Shown here piece by piece: positions 33,860 through 42,716 of a DNA stretch of 64,000 nt. The stretch spans positions 62,001 to 126,000 of the forward strand of contig NZ_JBAWSY010000007.1 in assembly GCF_037104765.1 (NCBI RefSeq), in the 5' to 3' direction. Positions within the stretch are counted from its first letter, which is position 1; the number at the start of each line of letters is the position of its first letter. The stretch comes from Psychrobacillus mangrovi (GTDB taxonomy: Bacteria > Bacillota > Bacilli > Bacillales_A > Planococcaceae). The translations under genes were made by a program, and so were the position numbers. The notes beneath the pieces were generated by a model that saw nothing but the letters and a program-made list of their open reading frames with translations, did no database searches and was not told the DNA's origin.

Positions 33860-34822
33860 CTATACAACCCCTTCCTTTGTAAGGATTGCACGAAGAAGGA
33901 CGGATTGATTTACATATCCCAGCGGTTCACTTCCCCTTTTAACTAGCAAGCTTTTCACAGCATCATTTTCTAGTAATGCAATTGCCTCCTCTAACAATAA
34001 GGTGGCATCTACCTCTATATATGGAGTTTCCTGATCTAATTCAAAATACGTTGTAAACTCTTGTATTTCACGTAAGGACAGTGATTTTCTTCTATTAATT
34101 CGCTCAATTCCGATGAAATCTTTTACAAAATTATTAATAGGTTTTTCTATTAATTCAGTGGGAGAGGCTATTTGCTCTATTTGTCCTTTCCTCATTACAA
34201 TAATAGTATCTGCAATCTTTAAAGCTTCATCCATATCATGTGTGACAAATACAATCGTCTTTTTAATCTTCTCTTGTAGATTCTTTGTTTCTATTTGCAA
34301 TTGCTCTCGACTAATCGGGTCTAGGGCACTAAAGGGTTCATCCATTAAAACAATATCAGGGTCTCCAGCTAAAGCCCTTACTACTCCAATACGTTGCTGT
34401 TGTCCTCCACTAAGCTCTAAAGGATACTTACTTAAAAACTGTTCCGGATCAAGGCCCACCATTTCCATTAACACTCGAATCCGTTTGGCAGTTTCCTCTT
34501 TTGTCCATCCTATTAAATTTGGAACAAGTGATGCATTTTTTTCAATCGTCATATGTGGAAACAAACCAATCCGTTGAATTACATAACCAATAGTTCTTCT
34601 AAGCTTTACCTCATCTAACGTAGACACTGCTTTTCCATCTACAAATATTTCTCCAGAAGTCGGCACTACTAAACGATTAATCATTTTCATTAAGGTTGTT
34701 TTTCCACAGCCACTCGGTCCTATAATTGCCGTTAAGTGACCCTTTTCTATCGTTAAGGAGACATTATGTAATGCTTCAGTACCATCTTCGAATACTTTGG
34801 AAACCCTCTCAAATCGAATCAA
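33860..34822 (-). CDS. Osmoprotectant ABC transporter ATP-binding protein
   Basis: A 320-residue cytosolic ATPase. Walker A is GPSGCGKTT, the signature LSGGQQQR, Walker B DIVLMDEP, and the switch His is in VTHDMDEA. A C-terminal part (about 245-320) resembles CBS sequence, as in OpuCA/OpuAA where it senses ionic strength or c-di-AMP. The start is TTG with GGAGG eight bases upstream; an out-of-frame ATG lies between. First gene of the operon. Confidence 0.94.
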   Translation of the reverse strand: MIRFERVSKVFEDGTEALHNVSLTIEKGHLTAIIGPSGCGKTTLMKMINRLVVPTSGEIFVDGKAVSTLDEVKLRRTIGYVIQRIGLFPHMTIEKNASLVPNLIGWTKEETAKRIRVLMEMVGLDPEQFLSKYPLELSGGQQQRIGVVRALAGDPDIVLMDEPFSALDPISREQLQIETKNLQEKIKKTIVFVTHDMDEALKIADTIIVMRKGQIEQIASPTELIEKPINNFVKDFIGIERINRRKSLSLREIQEFTTYFELDQETPYIEVDATLLLEEAIALLENDAVKSLLVKRGSEPLGYVNQSVLLRAILTKEGVV

Positions 34823-34906
34823 ACATCTTTCCTCCTTTATACACTATATTTAACTGTTATTATATATACCCTAAAAAGTTAGATTAAAGCCTCCTAAAAA
34901 AGAAAA

Positions 34907-34938
34907 AACCAGATCCTAAACTAACATAGAATCTGGTT
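34907..34938 (-). terminator. Intrinsic terminator after luciferase-like gene
   Basis: AACCAGAT / ATCTGGTT stem, followed on the minus strand by TTTTTTC. Confidence 0.82.
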
Positions 34939-34945
34939 TATAATA

Positions 34946-35962
34946 TTAAGCTTTCATCCCAGTTACCTCGGCAACTATTTCATACGAACGTAAGCGGGCT
35001 TTTGGGTCATATATGGTTGTATTGATAATTATTTCGTCAGCATCCGTTTCGTCTAGAAATGCTTGAAGTTTTTCTTTAACTTCATCTGGATTTCCGATAA
35101 TCGTTGATTTCAACTGACTCAAAATACTTTCTTTTTCAAAAGGTGTCCAAATACCTTCCATCGTTTCCACAGGAGGCTGTAATTGACTTGGCGTATTTCG
35201 TATAAGACTTAAAAACTGTAATTGATGCGATGTAGAAAGCATTTCAGCCTCTTCCGTTGTGTCCGCTGCGATGATATTTAGCCCCACCATTGCATATGGC
35301 TTCTCCAATACGGAGGATGGCTCGAAATATTCACGATATCTTTCTAAAGCAGGCAGCGTGTTTTGTGGCGAGAAATGACTTGCAAATGAAAAAGGTAAAC
35401 CTAATTGAGCTGCCAAAGTAGCACTAAAGCCACTCGACCCTAGTAACCAAATAGGAATGTCTTGCCCCTCCCCTGGTATCGCTCTTACTTTATTGAATCT
35501 AGAATTAGCATCTAAATAACCTTGCAGCTCCACTAATTGTTGAGGAAAATCTTGCCCATTATTTCGGGGATCTCTACGTAACGCTGCCATTGTTACTTGA
35601 TCCGTGCCGGGAGCTCGACCTAATCCCAGATCGATTCTTCCAGGATACATTGCTTCAAGCGTACCAAACTGCTCTGCAATTACGAGTGGTGCATGATTGG
35701 GTAACATAATTCCACCAGAACCTACACGTATTCTCTCAGTTGCACCTGCTACATACCCAATGACAACCGAAGTTGCTGAACTTGCGATACCTGGCATGCT
35801 ATGATGCTCCGCAAGCCAAAAGCGGTTATATCCCCACTTTTCTGCGTGTTGTGCTAAGTTTTTTGTATGTTGAAACGCTTCACTTGGAGTACCACCTTGT
35901 GTAATTGGAGCTAAATCCAATACAGAATATTTAATTTGGTTTAATGATTTTTTTGCGTTCAA
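34946..35962 (-). CDS. LLM-class flavin-dependent oxidoreductase
   Basis: A 338-residue bacterial-luciferase-like monooxygenase. Family marks are SVLDLAPITQGGTPSEAF at the start, RFWLAEHHSMPGIASSA, VGSGGIMLPNHAPLV and GRIDLGLGRAPGTD. It belongs to the MsnO8-type group that uses FMNH2 from a separate reductase. The substrate is unknown. The start is TTG after an AAGAAGTGAG box. It is followed by a terminator and precedes a 750-bp repeat-filled gap. Confidence 0.9.
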   Translation of the reverse strand: MNAKKSLNQIKYSVLDLAPITQGGTPSEAFQHTKNLAQHAEKWGYNRFWLAEHHSMPGIASSATSVVIGYVAGATERIRVGSGGIMLPNHAPLVIAEQFGTLEAMYPGRIDLGLGRAPGTDQVTMAALRRDPRNNGQDFPQQLVELQGYLDANSRFNKVRAIPGEGQDIPIWLLGSSGFSATLAAQLGLPFSFASHFSPQNTLPALERYREYFEPSSVLEKPYAMVGLNIIAADTTEEAEMLSTSHQLQFLSLIRNTPSQLQPPVETMEGIWTPFEKESILSQLKSTIIGNPDEVKEKLQAFLDETDADEIIINTTIYDPKARLRSYEIVAEVTGMKA

Positions 35963-36044
35963 TTAGCTCACTTCTTTCTTACTTTAATGAATGCAATTAT
36001 AACGATAGCGTACATTTTCAAAAATACAAAGCAATTGAACTGAA

Positions 36045-36074
36045 AAAGGTAGCAGCTCGAGAGCTACTACCTTT
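36045..36074 (-). terminator. Hairpin abutting repeat E2a
   Basis: AAAGGTAG..AGCTC and its complement form a near-perfect stem with TTTTTC on the minus side. It may be the displaced terminator of the chemoreceptor at 36716-38449, now separated from it by E2a and E3. Confidence 0.6.
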
Positions 36075-36405
36075 AAACTGTAGGCAAACTCAATTATAGG
36101 TGCATAGTGTTGTGTATTAAATTCGGCAAGGCCCACCACTTCGCTTTCCGTGGGCTTGGCTTCAGCCTCCTAGGCCAACAGGATGTTGGTCATGCAATCG
36201 TTGCCGCAGGATGCGGCGAACTTAGATTGCCTTCCCCTCAACTGCGGGGTCTTCTGCTCAAGCTGTTCCCACAGGAGTCTCGTGGTGATCCTTATAAACA
36301 ATCCTTATAGATATCTACTTTCCTTACTATTAAATTAATAAAGCAACCACTTTAGGATACTTATTATACACAACCGTTTATAAAAATACTTTTGTCGTCA
36401 AGCTG
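36075..36405. repeat. Repeat element E2a, about 330 bp
   Basis: It is an inverted copy of 44773-45105: both share CTGTAG.CAAA at one end, TGTATTAAATTCGGCAAGG, a GC-rich core (36120-36290 with GCTTTCCGTGGGCTTGGC and GTTGCCGCAGGATGCGGC), and CTTTTG.CGT.AAGCTG at the other end. It carries a 67-codon frame that is out of any known family and changes frame between copies, so it is not considered a gene. Flanked by a terminator hairpin on the left and E3 on the right. Confidence 0.8.
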
Positions 36406-36711
36406 AAAGGGGCTGTCCAATAAGTCCCTAAAATAAAGCAGATAGAGAAAAAACTACTCATTTTTCTCCATCTGCTTTTGTGTTTCCATCTAATAATGTT
36501 GATTGAGTAAGTAAATTGATTGGAGTGTAAGGCGGCGACTCCTGCGGGAAAGCGAGACAGTCAGAGACCCCGCACGTAAGGAGGAGGCTCGGCGCTCGCC
36601 CGCGGAAAGCGTCCGCCTGGAACGGAAATCTATCACACTTTTTAATAGAAGATACGAAGAAAGAGGCTGCCCTTAAAAGTCATTTTTTTGACTTTCAGGA
36701 CAGCCCCTTTA
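36406..36711. repeat. Repeat element E3, about 306 bp, with 13-bp inverted ends
   Basis: AAAGGGGCTGTCC (36406-36418) and GGACAGCCCCTTT (36699-36711) are perfect inverted repeats at the ends. Inside are a hairpin (AAAGCAGAT..ATCTGCTTT, 36455-36480), a GC-rich core in reverse orientation (36531-36630; GGCGGCGACTCCTGCGGG ... GCGTCCGCCTGGAACGG), and a terminator-like hairpin at the right end (TGACTTT/AAAGTCA). It stops 5 bp before the chemoreceptor stop codon. Confidence 0.75.
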
Positions 36712-36715
36712 TTTC

Positions 36716-38449
36716 CTATCTCAACTTAAAATCTGAAACTATATCTTGAAGTTTCTCTGACATTTCTGCCAACGACCTTGAAGCCGCTGTTATTTCAACC
36801 ATCGAAGCATATTGTTCCTCTGCGGCTGCTAAGACATTTTGTGTATAACTAGTAGATTGTTCTGTTACATCTTTCGTTTTATTAACTTCGTTTACAAGAA
36901 CTTCCGTATTACTATTGATTTCTTGTATTTCCTCGGAAATAAAAGAAAGTTTGTTATTAATTAGATTTACATCCTCTGCTATTTTTTCAAACGTTTTACC
37001 AGCATTCGAAACATAGCTCATTCCACTTTCTATCACTACTTTCCCTTCGTTAGCAGTTTGAACAGTATGTTTAGTATTTAACTGAATTTCACCAATTAAA
37101 GAAGAAATATTTTTTGCAGCGTTCCCGGATTCCTCTGCTAGTTTTCTCACTTCATCAGCTACTACCGCAAACCCTTTACCATGTTCCCCTGCTCTTGCTG
37201 CTTCTATAGCCGCATTTAAAGCTAGTAAATTGGTTTGCTCAGCTATACCTGTTATTACATTAATAATTTCGCCGATTTCTTGTGATTTATTTTCTAAAAG
37301 CACCATAGATTCTGTCGTCACCGAACTTTGATTATTAATTTGCTTCATTTGTTCTACTGTTTGCTTGATAACTTCATTACCAGCTAAAGAATCTTTAGAG
37401 GTTGCAATCGAAAGTTCATTTAATTCTTTAATATTTTTCGTTATTTCTGTCATACTAGAGGAAATATACGAAACAGAATTTTTCGCTTCCTCAATTCCCA
37501 ACATTTGGCTTTCCTGCCCAGCAGAAATTTGTTGAATGGATCCCGTTATTTCCTCCGAAGCCCTACTAGTCTGTTCACTACTAGCTGTAAGTTGTTCGGA
37601 TGTTGCAGCTACCTGCTGTGCTGAATCGGAAACAGAAGCAATTACTTCTTTTAGATTATTAGCCATTGTATTTATTCCTGTAGCTAAATGGCCAAGCTCA
37701 TCTTTATTTTTTATGTTTATACTTTCAGTAGATAAGTCTTGTTTGGCAATTTGTGTGACACTTTGAGCAATATGTTGTATTGGTATTCCAAGATGTCTTG
37801 AGAAAAGATAAATAACAACAATACCTATCAATGCACTTATTCCTAGAGTAATTAGAATAGTCATAAGAATATCATTCGTACCTTCGTTAAACGCTTTCAT
37901 ATAAGTCCCTGCACTGATTACCCATCCCCAATTAGGTTCCACAGCATTATAGGTGATTTTAGGGGCTATCGTTTCTGGTTGATTTGGTAAATTCCATTTA
38001 TACTGCGTGAAACCTCCGCCAGATTGTGCAACTTCAATCATTTTCTGAACAAAATAATTTCCATCCACATCCTGCTTGTCCCAAACATTTTCACCTTCTA
38101 ATGATGGATGAGCTATTTCTAATCCATCTGTTCCATAAACTACAAAATAACCGTTCATACCTAAATCCACTTTAGACGTTATTGTTCGGGTGCCATCACT
38201 TTGCAAATCTCCAAGTAAATATTGTTTTGCTTGTTCTTGCGCATCCTCCAACGTCATATCTCCATTTTCCACCGAAGTATTCAATGAATCGATAACTAAA
38301 AGTGCCATTTCCACGCTATTTTTAAGCGTTTTTTCTCCAAGATTATCTAAATTGTTTTTCGCTGAATAGTAACTACTTACACCAATTATTAAACTAGGAA
38401 TAAGTAATAAACTAATAGCAATAATAAAAAGTTTTGAACGGATCCTCAT
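36716..38449 (-). CDS. Methyl-accepting chemotaxis protein with Cache domain
   Basis: A 577-residue transmembrane chemoreceptor: membrane helix about 7-28, extracellular single-Cache domain (about 35-185; MNGYFVVYGTDGLEIAHPS, GWVISAGTYM), second helix about 193-215, HAMP (about 216-270), and a long MA signalling domain with the tip AEQTNLLALNAAIEAARAGE. It senses a small ligand outside the cell and controls CheA. AAGGGGGAG precedes the ATG. Repeat E3 touches its 3' end. Confidence 0.93.
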   Translation of the reverse strand: MRIRSKLFIIAISLLLIPSLIIGVSSYYSAKNNLDNLGEKTLKNSVEMALLVIDSLNTSVENGDMTLEDAQEQAKQYLLGDLQSDGTRTITSKVDLGMNGYFVVYGTDGLEIAHPSLEGENVWDKQDVDGNYFVQKMIEVAQSGGGFTQYKWNLPNQPETIAPKITYNAVEPNWGWVISAGTYMKAFNEGTNDILMTILITLGISALIGIVVIYLFSRHLGIPIQHIAQSVTQIAKQDLSTESINIKNKDELGHLATGINTMANNLKEVIASVSDSAQQVAATSEQLTASSEQTSRASEEITGSIQQISAGQESQMLGIEEAKNSVSYISSSMTEITKNIKELNELSIATSKDSLAGNEVIKQTVEQMKQINNQSSVTTESMVLLENKSQEIGEIINVITGIAEQTNLLALNAAIEAARAGEHGKGFAVVADEVRKLAEESGNAAKNISSLIGEIQLNTKHTVQTANEGKVVIESGMSYVSNAGKTFEKIAEDVNLINNKLSFISEEIQEINSNTEVLVNEVNKTKDVTEQSTSYTQNVLAAAEEQYASMVEITAASRSLAEMSEKLQDIVSDFKLR

Positions 38450-38684
38450 TCTTTCTCCCCCTTAGCCATAGAAAGCTAATGATAAATTGTAGTTACCTTA
38501 TTAACCCCTCTAATTGAAAATAAGAATCTCTCTATGAGTTTTTAACTACTTATTTATTATATCGTCCGTTTTTCTAAATCTTTAGCATTTATGTATTTTA
38601 GGTAAAATTACTTATTAATAAGAAGAATTTGTTAACCCTCCTTGTTGTTTTTCTAAGAAAAAATCTGTTCTTCTATTGTAATGC

Positions 38685-38980
38685 TAACCACATGGAAGTG
38701 CGCTTGCCGCACGCTACACATGAGCCACCGTTAGGATGAGTCGATCGTTCCACTCACTCCCACAAAGCGGCGTTTCATTTTTCGCGCTCATGTGGTGTGT
38801 AAGGTGCACATCCTGATGACACCTATTGTTATAGTTCGTATTCATTTCATGACAGCATGGAGTATAGAATCACGTTTTTGAAATTTCGTACTTTTTACTA
38901 GTTGATACATGCGGTCAGCACAAATACATATAGGTATGGCATGAACTGTGCTTAGAGATAACAACAGTATCATTTAACAA
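38685..38980. repeat. Intergenic GC-rich structured segment with a decayed relative at 60.7 kb
   Basis: A 580-bp gap (38450-39030) holds a GC-rich block (38690-38820) containing CCACATGG, CACATGAGCC and GCTCATGTGG boxes that can pair with one another, and a tail ending AGTATCATTTAACAA. Both ends recur, with the middle deleted, at about 60734-60785 (CACATGGATGGCAC..ACATATGAGCCAGTATCATTTAACAA). No gene is seen. Confidence 0.5.
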
Positions 38981-38995
38981 AGCAAAAAATAAAAA

Positions 38996-39023
38996 AACCT
39001 ACTTCTGAAAGCAGAAGTAGGTT
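38996..39023 (-). terminator. Terminator of the dioxygenase gene
   Basis: AACCTACTTCTG and its exact complement around a 3-4 nt loop; followed on the minus strand by TTTTTTTATTTTTT. Confidence 0.9.
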
Positions 39024-39030
39024 AATAATA

Positions 39031-40011
39031 TTAATACTCTTTTTCAAATTCTTTTGTGCTTCTTACTGTGTCAAAATGACGTACCATACTTTCAATCTCT
39101 TCCCGTTTAGGTTCTAAGAATGGAGGCAATGATAATTTTTCTCCAAGTGTTTCGTAAGGCTCGTCTCCCATGAATCCTGGACCATCTGTAGCGAACTCGA
39201 ACAATAAACCTGGCGCAACTCTAGCGTATAAGGATTGGAAGAAAAAGCGGTCTACAAAACCAGACGTTTGAAAACCAAAGCTTGCCATACGCTGAATCCA
39301 TTCTTCTAATACTGCACGATCTTCTACACGGAATGCTGCATGGTGAACTGTTCCGAATCCTTGACGACCTGGAGGAAGAATAATGTTTTTCTCTACGACT
39401 ACTTGAGCACCATTACCACCTTCTCCAACCTCGAATAAGTGGAAGGATCCCTCTGTTGCGATTTCTTTAAATAATAAAACCTTTTCCATCACTTCTTTTA
39501 AATAATCAAATTCAGCAATTCTTATATGAATTGGCCCTAAACCAGTAATGGCATACTCTAAAGGAATCGGTCCTTTTTGCCATGGAGTACCGGATGGAAG
39601 TCCTTCATTATTTTCATCAGAAATTAATTGATATTGCTGATCATCAAAATCAACGAAAGAAAGTACTTTTGTTCCAAATTGCTCTTCAATTCCAGTATGC
39701 TTAACGTCCAGACGATCAAAACGCTTAACCCAATAATCTAATGCAGCATCACTTGGCACCCGGAAAGCTGTTCTAAAAATCTCGTTTGTTCCATGAGTTC
39801 CTTTTGGAATATTAGGGAAGTCAAAGAACGTCATATCTGTTCCTGCTCCTCCAACATCATCTGCAAAAAATAAATGATATGTTTGGATATCATCTTGGTT
39901 TACCGTTTTCTTTACTAAACGCATACCTAATACGTACGTGAAAAACTCATAGTTTTTTTCTGCACTACTTGTAATTGCTGTTACGTGATGCATGCCTTTT
40001 AAATGGTTCAT
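39031..40011 (-). CDS. Ring-cleaving dioxygenase (MhqO-type glyoxalase-fold)
   Basis: A cytosolic protein of about 326 residues with tandem vicinal-oxygen-chelate modules. Metal ligands are likely in LKGMHHVTAI, GTVHHAAFRV and LLFEFATDGPGF. The sequence resembles B. subtilis MhqO/MhqA proteins, which protect against hydroquinones and catechols. AGGGG overlaps an upstream ATG (40026), so the ATG at 40011 is preferred. A TTCGAA-centred inverted repeat at its promoter suggests repression by an MhqR-like MarR protein, relieved by quinones (inference). It may work with the hydroquinone reductase at 56.5 kb. Confidence 0.88.
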   Translation of the reverse strand: MNHLKGMHHVTAITSSAEKNYEFFTYVLGMRLVKKTVNQDDIQTYHLFFADDVGGAGTDMTFFDFPNIPKGTHGTNEIFRTAFRVPSDAALDYWVKRFDRLDVKHTGIEEQFGTKVLSFVDFDDQQYQLISDENNEGLPSGTPWQKGPIPLEYAITGLGPIHIRIAEFDYLKEVMEKVLLFKEIATEGSFHLFEVGEGGNGAQVVVEKNIILPPGRQGFGTVHHAAFRVEDRAVLEEWIQRMASFGFQTSGFVDRFFFQSLYARVAPGLLFEFATDGPGFMGDEPYETLGEKLSLPPFLEPKREEIESMVRHFDTVRSTKEFEKEY

Positions 40012-40049
40012 ATATTTCCCCTCCAAATTTATCTTTAATTAAAACATCT

Positions 40050-40091
40050 TTAATTCGAAGTAATCTTATCACGAAATAAATACCTTGTCAA
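40050..40091 (-). promoter_or_regulatory. Promoter and candidate operator of the dioxygenase gene
   Basis: On the minus strand: TTGACA (40086-40091), a 17-bp spacer and TAAGAT (40063-40068), then at the expected transcript start the near-perfect inverted repeat TTACTTCGAATTAA (40050-40063). An operator at +1 suits a repressor. The TTCGAA core resembles what I recall of MhqR sites. Confidence 0.65.
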
Positions 40092-40256
40092 TTAAACAAG
40101 AACTCTCTTCTTTAGTATCGCCTTTACAACTTCAATCTTACTAATAACCTTTATTAAGCAAAATAAAACACACTTAGATAATAAGTGTGTTCAAAGTAGT
40201 AGATTAACAAGAATTTATAGATTAGGTTTTCCGAAGTTTACCGCGGGCGAGCCCTG

Positions 40257-40580
40257 AGCCGCTTGGGCCAACTGATTTCCGTTCCAGGCGGACGCTTTCC
40301 GCCGGCATGGCTTCAGCCGCTTCCCTCGCTTCGCTCAGTCCAGGGTCTTCAGCTCATGCTATTCCGGCTGGAGTCGCCGCCTTCCACTACAATCAACTAT
40401 TGTATTCTATCTAAAAAACATCGTTAACTAAATTAAAGGAAATGGAAGTAGGTATTCCCCATGTTTTCAACCCTAGAAATCAATTTAATTACATATATGA
40501 CGATTTACAATATCGTTGTGCCTAGAGATAATATGCTTCGTATAATGAAGCAACAAAAAGAAAAAAGTAAGAAATAGACA
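40257..40580. repeat. Repeat element E1c (partial copy)
   Basis: The GC-rich core (40271-40400, GGCGGACGCTTTCCGC ... GGAGTCGCCGCC) and the right-hand unique part (to about 40580, AGTAAGAAATAGACAAAGAA) match E1a. The left terminator arm is missing and replaced by a scrap of an E3-like core (CCGCGGGCGAGCCCTGAGCC). It lies downstream of the alpha/beta hydrolase gene. Confidence 0.7.
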
Positions 40581-40684
40581 AAGAATAATGTAATAGAAAA
40601 AAATGACTAAAAAATCAACGAGACCATTTTTTTAACTGTCTTTTTTTCTTCAATCTCAACACATATAGAAAATAAGTCTGCTTC

Positions 40685-41494
40685 TCATAAGGCTATTTTC
40701 TCTCTAGTACCCGAAAATTTTTCAAGCCACTCAAAGGATTTATTAAATAACTCTTCTTCAAATGCATAACTGGAAAAGGTATGATCTGCTTGCTCCACAA
40801 AATGCTTCTCAACTTCTTTGTTACATCCTCTTTCTCGCAACGCTTTAAAATAGCTATATGTATGTTCTCTTGGAACGTCTTCATCCTCTTTTGCATGAAT
40901 GATGAAAGCCTCCTCTTTATATGAACAAATAGCTTCTAAGGGATGATGATTTTTTAAGTCCTCTAAAAATGCATGACTTATATAAAATCCGTTATAATCC
41001 ACTCTTCCATTTAGTTTCGCAGTTTCTACTGCCTCATTTCCCATAATGTTTGTAATATCTTCGTATGGTTTACCTACTGGTGACCATAAAATAAGTTTAC
41101 GAATCCGTCTGTCTCGAGCCGCCGTTATTGAAGCTACAGCCCCACCTAGACTATGCCCAATCAGTATGATATTCTCGGCATCTACTTCTTTAATCGAAGA
41201 TAAATAATTTAATACAATCTGTACTTCGTTTAATTGCTTCGTAACCATTACATTTGCATAATCACCGTCACTCTCACCACACCCACTGAAATCAAAACGG
41301 AATACACCAAGACCTTTTTCAGTAAAATAACGAGCAGCCTTTACAAACATTCGATGCTCACCTACTTTACTACCTAAAAAACCATGTAGTAAAACAATAA
41401 GAGGAATTTTCTGTCCATCTGAATTTGCAGGAAGATGGAGTGCTCCTGAGAGACATATATTATTCGAAAGGATCGAGACTGTTTGTTGTTTCAT
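40685..41494 (-). CDS. Alpha/beta hydrolase
   Basis: A 269-residue cytosolic serine hydrolase. Nucleophile Ser in IGHSLGGAV, oxyanion motif LLHGFLGSK, an early Asp region FDFSGCGESDGDY, late Asp in HAKEDEDVP and His in EQADHTFSS. It resembles cinnamoyl/feruloyl-esterase-like hydrolases of lactobacilli and Bacilli. Substrate unknown. GAAAGGAAG precedes the ATG. Confidence 0.9.
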   Translation of the reverse strand: MKQQTVSILSNNICLSGALHLPANSDGQKIPLIVLLHGFLGSKVGEHRMFVKAARYFTEKGLGVFRFDFSGCGESDGDYANVMVTKQLNEVQIVLNYLSSIKEVDAENIILIGHSLGGAVASITAARDRRIRKLILWSPVGKPYEDITNIMGNEAVETAKLNGRVDYNGFYISHAFLEDLKNHHPLEAICSYKEEAFIIHAKEDEDVPREHTYSYFKALRERGCNKEVEKHFVEQADHTFSSYAFEEELFNKSFEWLEKFSGTREKIAL

Positions 41495-41621
41495 ATTTAG
41501 CTTCCTTTCATAAGGTAATTTTTTTCTTTTTCTTCACTATTAGTTATATATAATAATAAAATTCACTAATTTAGTCAATTAAATATAGTGGTTTAGTCGG
41601 ATTTAAAATAAAATACATTTA

Positions 41622-41653
41622 AAAAGAGGTCTCCATTACTGGATGACCTCTTT
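41622..41653 (-). terminator. Terminator of the cyclodeaminase-like gene
   Basis: AAAGAGGT..CC / GG..GACCTCTTT stem, 9 bp beyond the stop, with a T-rich minus-strand tail. Confidence 0.8.
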
Positions 41654-41661
41654 GAACATTA

Positions 41662-42645
41662 TTACACTTCTATTTCCGTTCCTATTTGTTGTTCTTTTGC
41701 TTTAATATATACACCTTTTGCTACTGCTAAATCGAAGTAAGCTGCACCCACTGATTTAAAAAATGTAATTTCTTCCTCATTTTCACGAGCCTTAATTTCT
41801 CCTATTACAAGTTTGCCTATCTCACCATGAACATCTTCGAACGACCATTTTCCAATTTTCTCTGCATGCATTAATTCCCCTGCTTCTTCTTTTACCCCAG
41901 CAAGGTCATCTACCACAATTTTTGAAGCTCGAGTAATCGTCGTCACATCTACTTCCGACATATGAGGCAAATAAGAACCAACTCCATTTATATGTGTTCC
42001 AGGTTTTAAATCATCTCCATTAAATACAGGTTCATTGGAACGAGTAGCACAGCATATAATATCTGCTTGTCGAACGGCTGCTGATACGTCCTCTAAAACC
42101 TCATAAGGAACTTCCACGCCAAATGTCTTTAATTTTTCCCCAAACATTTCAGCCTTAAAAGCAGTACGATTCACTAATAAAATACGTTCAATTTTACGAA
42201 CAGCAAGAACAGCTAATACTTGTTCGAATGCCATTGCACCTGTTCCAATAACCGTAACCACTTTCGCATCCTTTCTTGCTAAAAAATCTGTTGCTATTCC
42301 GCTTAAAGCACCAGTCCGAAGTCGTGTTAAGTAAGAGGCGTTTAGCATAGCAATATGTTCTCCATTTTGTGCATCTGATAGTAAAACCACTCCTTGGGTA
42401 GTCGGTTTACCCTTTTGCGGATTGTTCGGAAAAATTGTCACGACTTTAACTGCTGTCACTTCACCTACTAAGTCAGCACTTGGCATATATAATACAGAAG
42501 CTTCATGTTGCGGAAATTCTATCACTGTTCGGTGTGGGTTTGCAATTTTTTCTGTCTCTTTCGCTTTTAATACATCTTCCACATCTTTTATTGCCTCTGT
42601 CATTCCATATGTACGTATGATCTGTTTTTCATTTACTACTAACAT
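41662..42645 (-). CDS. Ornithine cyclodeaminase/mu-crystallin family protein
   Basis: A 327-residue cytosolic enzyme with a Rossmann fold (VTVIGTGAMAFEQ) and the family motifs NASYLTRLRTGALSGIATDFLA and INGVGSYLPHMSEVD. Members include ornithine cyclodeaminase, alanine dehydrogenase and ketimine reductases; this sequence lacks a clear signature for one. It lies behind an MHS-family transporter gene and the divergent XRE-cupin regulator, which suggests uptake and breakdown of one amino acid or imino acid. Confidence 0.88.
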   Translation of the reverse strand: MLVVNEKQIIRTYGMTEAIKDVEDVLKAKETEKIANPHRTVIEFPQHEASVLYMPSADLVGEVTAVKVVTIFPNNPQKGKPTTQGVVLLSDAQNGEHIAMLNASYLTRLRTGALSGIATDFLARKDAKVVTVIGTGAMAFEQVLAVLAVRKIERILLVNRTAFKAEMFGEKLKTFGVEVPYEVLEDVSAAVRQADIICCATRSNEPVFNGDDLKPGTHINGVGSYLPHMSEVDVTTITRASKIVVDDLAGVKEEAGELMHAEKIGKWSFEDVHGEIGKLVIGEIKARENEEEITFFKSVGAAYFDLAVAKGVYIKAKEQQIGTEIEV

Positions 42646-42666
42646 TTATGTACCTCCATTTAAATA

Positions 42667-42703
42667 AAAAACTCGCCTTTCCTAATGATGGCAAAGACGA
42701 GTT
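42667..42703 (-). terminator. Attenuating hairpin between MFS and cyclodeaminase genes
   Basis: AACTCG.CTTT / AAAG.CGAGTT with small bulges, followed on the minus strand by TTTTTA. It may reduce read-through from the transporter gene into the enzyme gene. Confidence 0.65.
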
Positions 42704-42716
42704 ATTCTTATAACTT

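Noticed and set aside
36107..36310. 67-codon frame inside E2a, similar to a frame at 44849-45070 inside E2b
   Set aside because: Similarity is due to the repeat DNA; the frames diverge after about 45 codons, lack good ribosome sites and are GC-structure driven.
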